Below are positions 62,117-64,000 of a stretch of DNA of 64,000 nucleotides, piece after piece; the stretch's first letter is position 1; each line of letters starts with the position of its first letter. Both the position numbers and the translations under genes were made by a program. The notes beneath the pieces are model-generated. The model was not told the origin of the DNA. It did no database searches and saw only the letters and a list, made by a program, of their open reading frames with translations. The stretch is from DASZQY01 sp036511595 (GTDB lineage Bacteria > Pseudomonadota > Alphaproteobacteria > Rhizobiales > Kaistiaceae): the NCBI GenBank assembly GCA_036511595.1, contig DATCBY010000072.1, positions 1-64,000 on the forward strand, read 5' to 3'.

Positions 62117-62854
62117 TTATTTCCGCCGCAATTGGACCGCTAGGCGCTCCAGGGTCGCGACCGTCGAGGCATCAGCGACTCCGTCGATCAGAACCGGCCG
62201 GAAATGGCGCTGGAAGGCCCGAACGATGGTTACTAGGGCGGCGTCGAACTCGTCGCCCTCGGCAAGGTCGTACCCATAGGCTCGGAGCGCGTTTCGAAGC
62301 GCTTCGACCGGCCGTCCGCGTTCACCAAGCTGGAGGAAAGGACCCTTGGTGATCGGCTCCGGCGGAACCCAATTACCGACACCAGCCGAATGCAGGAGAT
62401 CCCACGGAAACAATTCGCCCGGGTCATCCTTGCGGAAGGGCGCCACGTCCGAATGGGCAAGCACCCGCTCCGGCGGCACCGGATGACGGACGACAATGTC
62501 GCGGCAAAGAGCGACCACCGCCGCAATCTGCGGTTCCGGAAACGCCCGGTACCCGTATTCGTGGCCGGGATTGGCGATCTCGATCCCGATGGAGCGGGAA
62601 TTGATGTCGATCTCACCGGCCCAGAAGGACTTGCCGGCGTGCCACGCCCGATGTCCCTCATCGACCAACCGCAGAATCCCGCCATCCTCGAAAACAAGAT
62701 AATGGGATGAAACTTCCGACCGGGGATCGGACAGCCAGTTAAGGGCGGCCGCGGCCGATGGCAGGCCGGTGTAATGCAGGACGATCATGTCGACCGGCTT
62801 GCCGGGCGCGCGCTCCCCGAAATTCGGCGAGGGATGCTCCCCAATCCGGATCAC
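62117..62854 (-). CDS. N-acetylmuramoyl-L-alanine amidase (AmpD/AmiD type)
   Basis: The 245-residue protein has an Amidase_2 domain (about 20-160) with zinc ligands His in MIVLHYTG, His in VLAHSDVAP and Asp in RKDDPGELF, and a C-terminal peptidoglycan-binding-like domain (about 180-240). It removes stem peptides from MurNAc. No signal peptide is seen, so a role in cytoplasmic muropeptide recycling is plausible. The start is the GTG at 62854, which overlaps the stop of the DnaJ-domain gene (GTGA). Confidence 0.9.
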   Translation of the reverse strand: MIRIGEHPSPNFGERAPGKPVDMIVLHYTGLPSAAAALNWLSDPRSEVSSHYLVFEDGGILRLVDEGHRAWHAGKSFWAGEIDINSRSIGIEIANPGHEYGYRAFPEPQIAAVVALCRDIVVRHPVPPERVLAHSDVAPFRKDDPGELFPWDLLHSAGVGNWVPPEPITKGPFLQLGERGRPVEALRNALRAYGYDLAEGDEFDAALVTIVRAFQRHFRPVLIDGVADASTVATLERLAVQLRRK

Positions 62855-63579
62855 GGCTCGGCCGTTGCAGCCTCGGGCGCGCGGCGGTGAACCCGTTCGA
62901 TCGCCTCCCACGCTCGATTGATAGCCGCCGCCCGGTCGGTGACAATGGCGAGAAAATCCTCCGGCATTCCGCGGGCAATGAAGCGGTCGGGATGATTTTC
63001 CGCGGCGAGCTTGCGGTACTGCGCCCGAATCTCCGCGAGCGGCCAGGAGCGATCGACGCCCAAGATCAGGTAGGGATCGCCCTCGGGGCCGACAACGTGG
63101 CGAACGGCAATCCGCTCGAATGCCGCTCCCCGAATTCCAAAGATGTCGGCAACCGCCTCAAGATAGGCGAGCTCGGCCTCGTGGACGGCGCCGTCTGCTT
63201 TGGCGATGATGAATAGTCCATCCAGCACATCGGCGAGAACTTCCGGACTATCCGCATAGAGGCTCGCCACTCGGGCGGCGTAGGCGTCGAAGCCGGCCAC
63301 GTCGCGCCGGGCAAGATCGAAAAGCCCGGCCACATGTCTCTGCTCCGAATCCGGCACCGAGAAGATGCGCCGAAAGGCAACCACCTCCGAATGCGTGACG
63401 ACCCCGTCGGCCTTCGCCATCTTCGCCGAAAGCGCGATAAGCGCGACCGAGAAGGCAACCTGGCGGCGGGCAACCGGGTCGGCGACACGACCAAAAAGGC
63501 TACCGCTCCATGCCAGAGCGCTCCAAAGCGCGCCGCCGCCCCGCCCAGCCACCTCGCCGATGCGCTTCCAGATGTTCAT
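62851..63579 (-). CDS. DjlA-like TerB-DnaJ protein
   Basis: The 242-residue protein combines a TerB-like helical domain (about 45-150) with a C-terminal J domain (about 168-230) holding the HPD motif (196-198), which stimulates the ATPase of DnaK. This is the DjlA layout, but the N-terminal membrane helix of E. coli DjlA is weak here, only a mildly hydrophobic stretch at 15-45. It is cotranscribed with the amidase downstream, a pairing common in alphaproteobacteria. Confidence 0.9.
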   Translation of the reverse strand: MNIWKRIGEVAGRGGGALWSALAWSGSLFGRVADPVARRQVAFSVALIALSAKMAKADGVVTHSEVVAFRRIFSVPDSEQRHVAGLFDLARRDVAGFDAYAARVASLYADSPEVLADVLDGLFIIAKADGAVHEAELAYLEAVADIFGIRGAAFERIAVRHVVGPEGDPYLILGVDRSWPLAEIRAQYRKLAAENHPDRFIARGMPEDFLAIVTDRAAAINRAWEAIERVHRRAPEAATAEP

Positions 63580-63638
63580 GGCGCAAAGCCTATGCGAAAC
63601 CCGGGAGCCGCGCGAGGCAGAGCAGCCATGTCCGCCGC

Positions 63639-64000
63639 CTAGGGCTTCGTCGCCTTCAGGTCATCGAAGGAGAACTCGGCGGTGTCCTTGTCCGGCGAGC
63701 CGGCGAAGAGCCCGATCTGCTGGCCGCCGTCAGGAGCGGAGCCGGAAAGCTTCTTAAACTGGGTGCCGTTCAGGTAAAATGTCGCGTCGTCACCAACCGT
63801 GGTGACGCGCATCTCGTTGGTGGCCTTGTCGCCCTTGTTGGCGCTCGCCACATCCTGCCAGTCCACCTGAGCCAGCCATTTGCCGCGCTGGCGCCGCCAG
63901 ACAGAGGCTCTGCCGTTGGGGGCAAGCTCGAAGACGTAGAAGTTGTTGACGTCCTGGTACCAGAAAATCGGACCCGCCTTGGCCTGCGTCGCGTCTTTTC
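63639..64000 (-). CDS. Lectin/LamG-like domain protein (5' end outside window)
   Basis: About 120 C-terminal residues are seen; the frame stays open to the window edge. The pattern (FWYQDVNNFYVFEL, NGRASVWRRQRGKW, YLNGTQF, IGLFAGSPD, FSFDDLKAT) is the beta-sandwich of the DUF1080/concanavalin-like group found in exported alphaproteobacterial proteins. Full length and signal peptide cannot be checked. A GTG at 63866 is internal, not the start. Confidence 0.75.
   Translation of the reverse strand, partial: KDATQAKAGPIFWYQDVNNFYVFELAPNGRASVWRRQRGKWLAQVDWQDVASANKGDKATNEMRVTTVGDDATFYLNGTQFKKLSGSAPDGGQQIGLFAGSPDKDTAEFSFDDLKATKP

Noticed and set aside
1..64000. tRNA, rRNA, CRISPR arrays, transposases, phage or toxin-antitoxin genes
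   Set aside because: I looked for their usual signs (T-loop GGTTCGAATCC-like sequence, regular short repeats, DDE motifs, paired small genes) and saw none that hold up.

Overview
The window is about 64 kb of high-GC DNA with dense genes, short gaps and many 1-4 base stop/start overlaps. Everything points to an alphaproteobacterium, most likely Hyphomicrobiales (Rhizobiales). The signs are a long dcw (division and cell wall) cluster running mraZ to ftsZ followed by lpxC, bamD, recN and ligA; an FtsZ with a long C-terminal linker; DUF2865 and rhizobial-type LysM proteins; a psd-pssA pair; a CtrA-type TTAA-N7-TTAAC site; a Zur-type palindrome; and a rhizobial-style intergenic palindromic repeat. 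Genus cannot be decided from sequence alone. I found no tRNA, rRNA, CRISPR array, insertion sequence or prophage.

Layout. 1-9.8 kb is the most accessory part: a secreted cupredoxin, a stand-alone encapsulated-ferritin-like protein, an L,D-transpeptidase, an ice-binding-domain autotransporter, a decayed GGDEF fragment beside an intact PAS-PAS-GGDEF-EAL protein with nearly identical PAS copies, a gluconate-5-dehydrogenase-like SDR, a PilZ protein and a PuuE-type allantoinase. 9.7-15 kb holds phospholipid synthesis (psd, pssA), an Atm1-type ABC exporter and a LysM protein. 15-25.3 kb holds DUF2066, LOG-family, M24 peptidase, citramalate synthase, GFA, two VOC proteins (one with a histone-H1-like tail), cysS, an MltB-type transglycosylase and a RecD2-like helicase. 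25.5-32.2 kb holds a class III cyclase whose 3' end has been replaced, a methyltransferase, a lipoprotein L,D-transpeptidase, a DUF2865 protein and a znuABC operon under a Zur-like operator.

32.6-60.5 kb is the conserved core: aminopeptidase P converging on ligA, then (all on the minus strand, transcribed from high to low coordinates) mraZ, rsmH, ftsL, ftsI, murE, murF, mraY, murD, ftsW, murG, murC, murB, ddl, ftsQ, ftsA, ftsZ, lpxC, bamD, recN, a TetA-like MFS gene and ligA. These genes make the peptidoglycan precursor from UDP-MurNAc to lipid II, build the divisome and start lipid A synthesis. Upstream of mraZ are a likely promoter overlapped by four 10-bp repeats resembling MraZ boxes and a leader with two hairpins. 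RNase P RNA (rnpB) follows, and the window ends with more wall enzymes (SLT transglycosylase, AmpD-type amidase), a TerB-DnaJ protein and a truncated lectin-fold protein.

The window is unusually rich in envelope functions. I see no clear new multi-gene defence or biosynthetic system. The best leads are single-locus oddities: the orphan encapsulated ferritin, the ice-binding autotransporter, the VOC-H1 fusion, the decaying and duplicating cyclic-di-GMP locus, the truncated cyclase and the mraZ control region.
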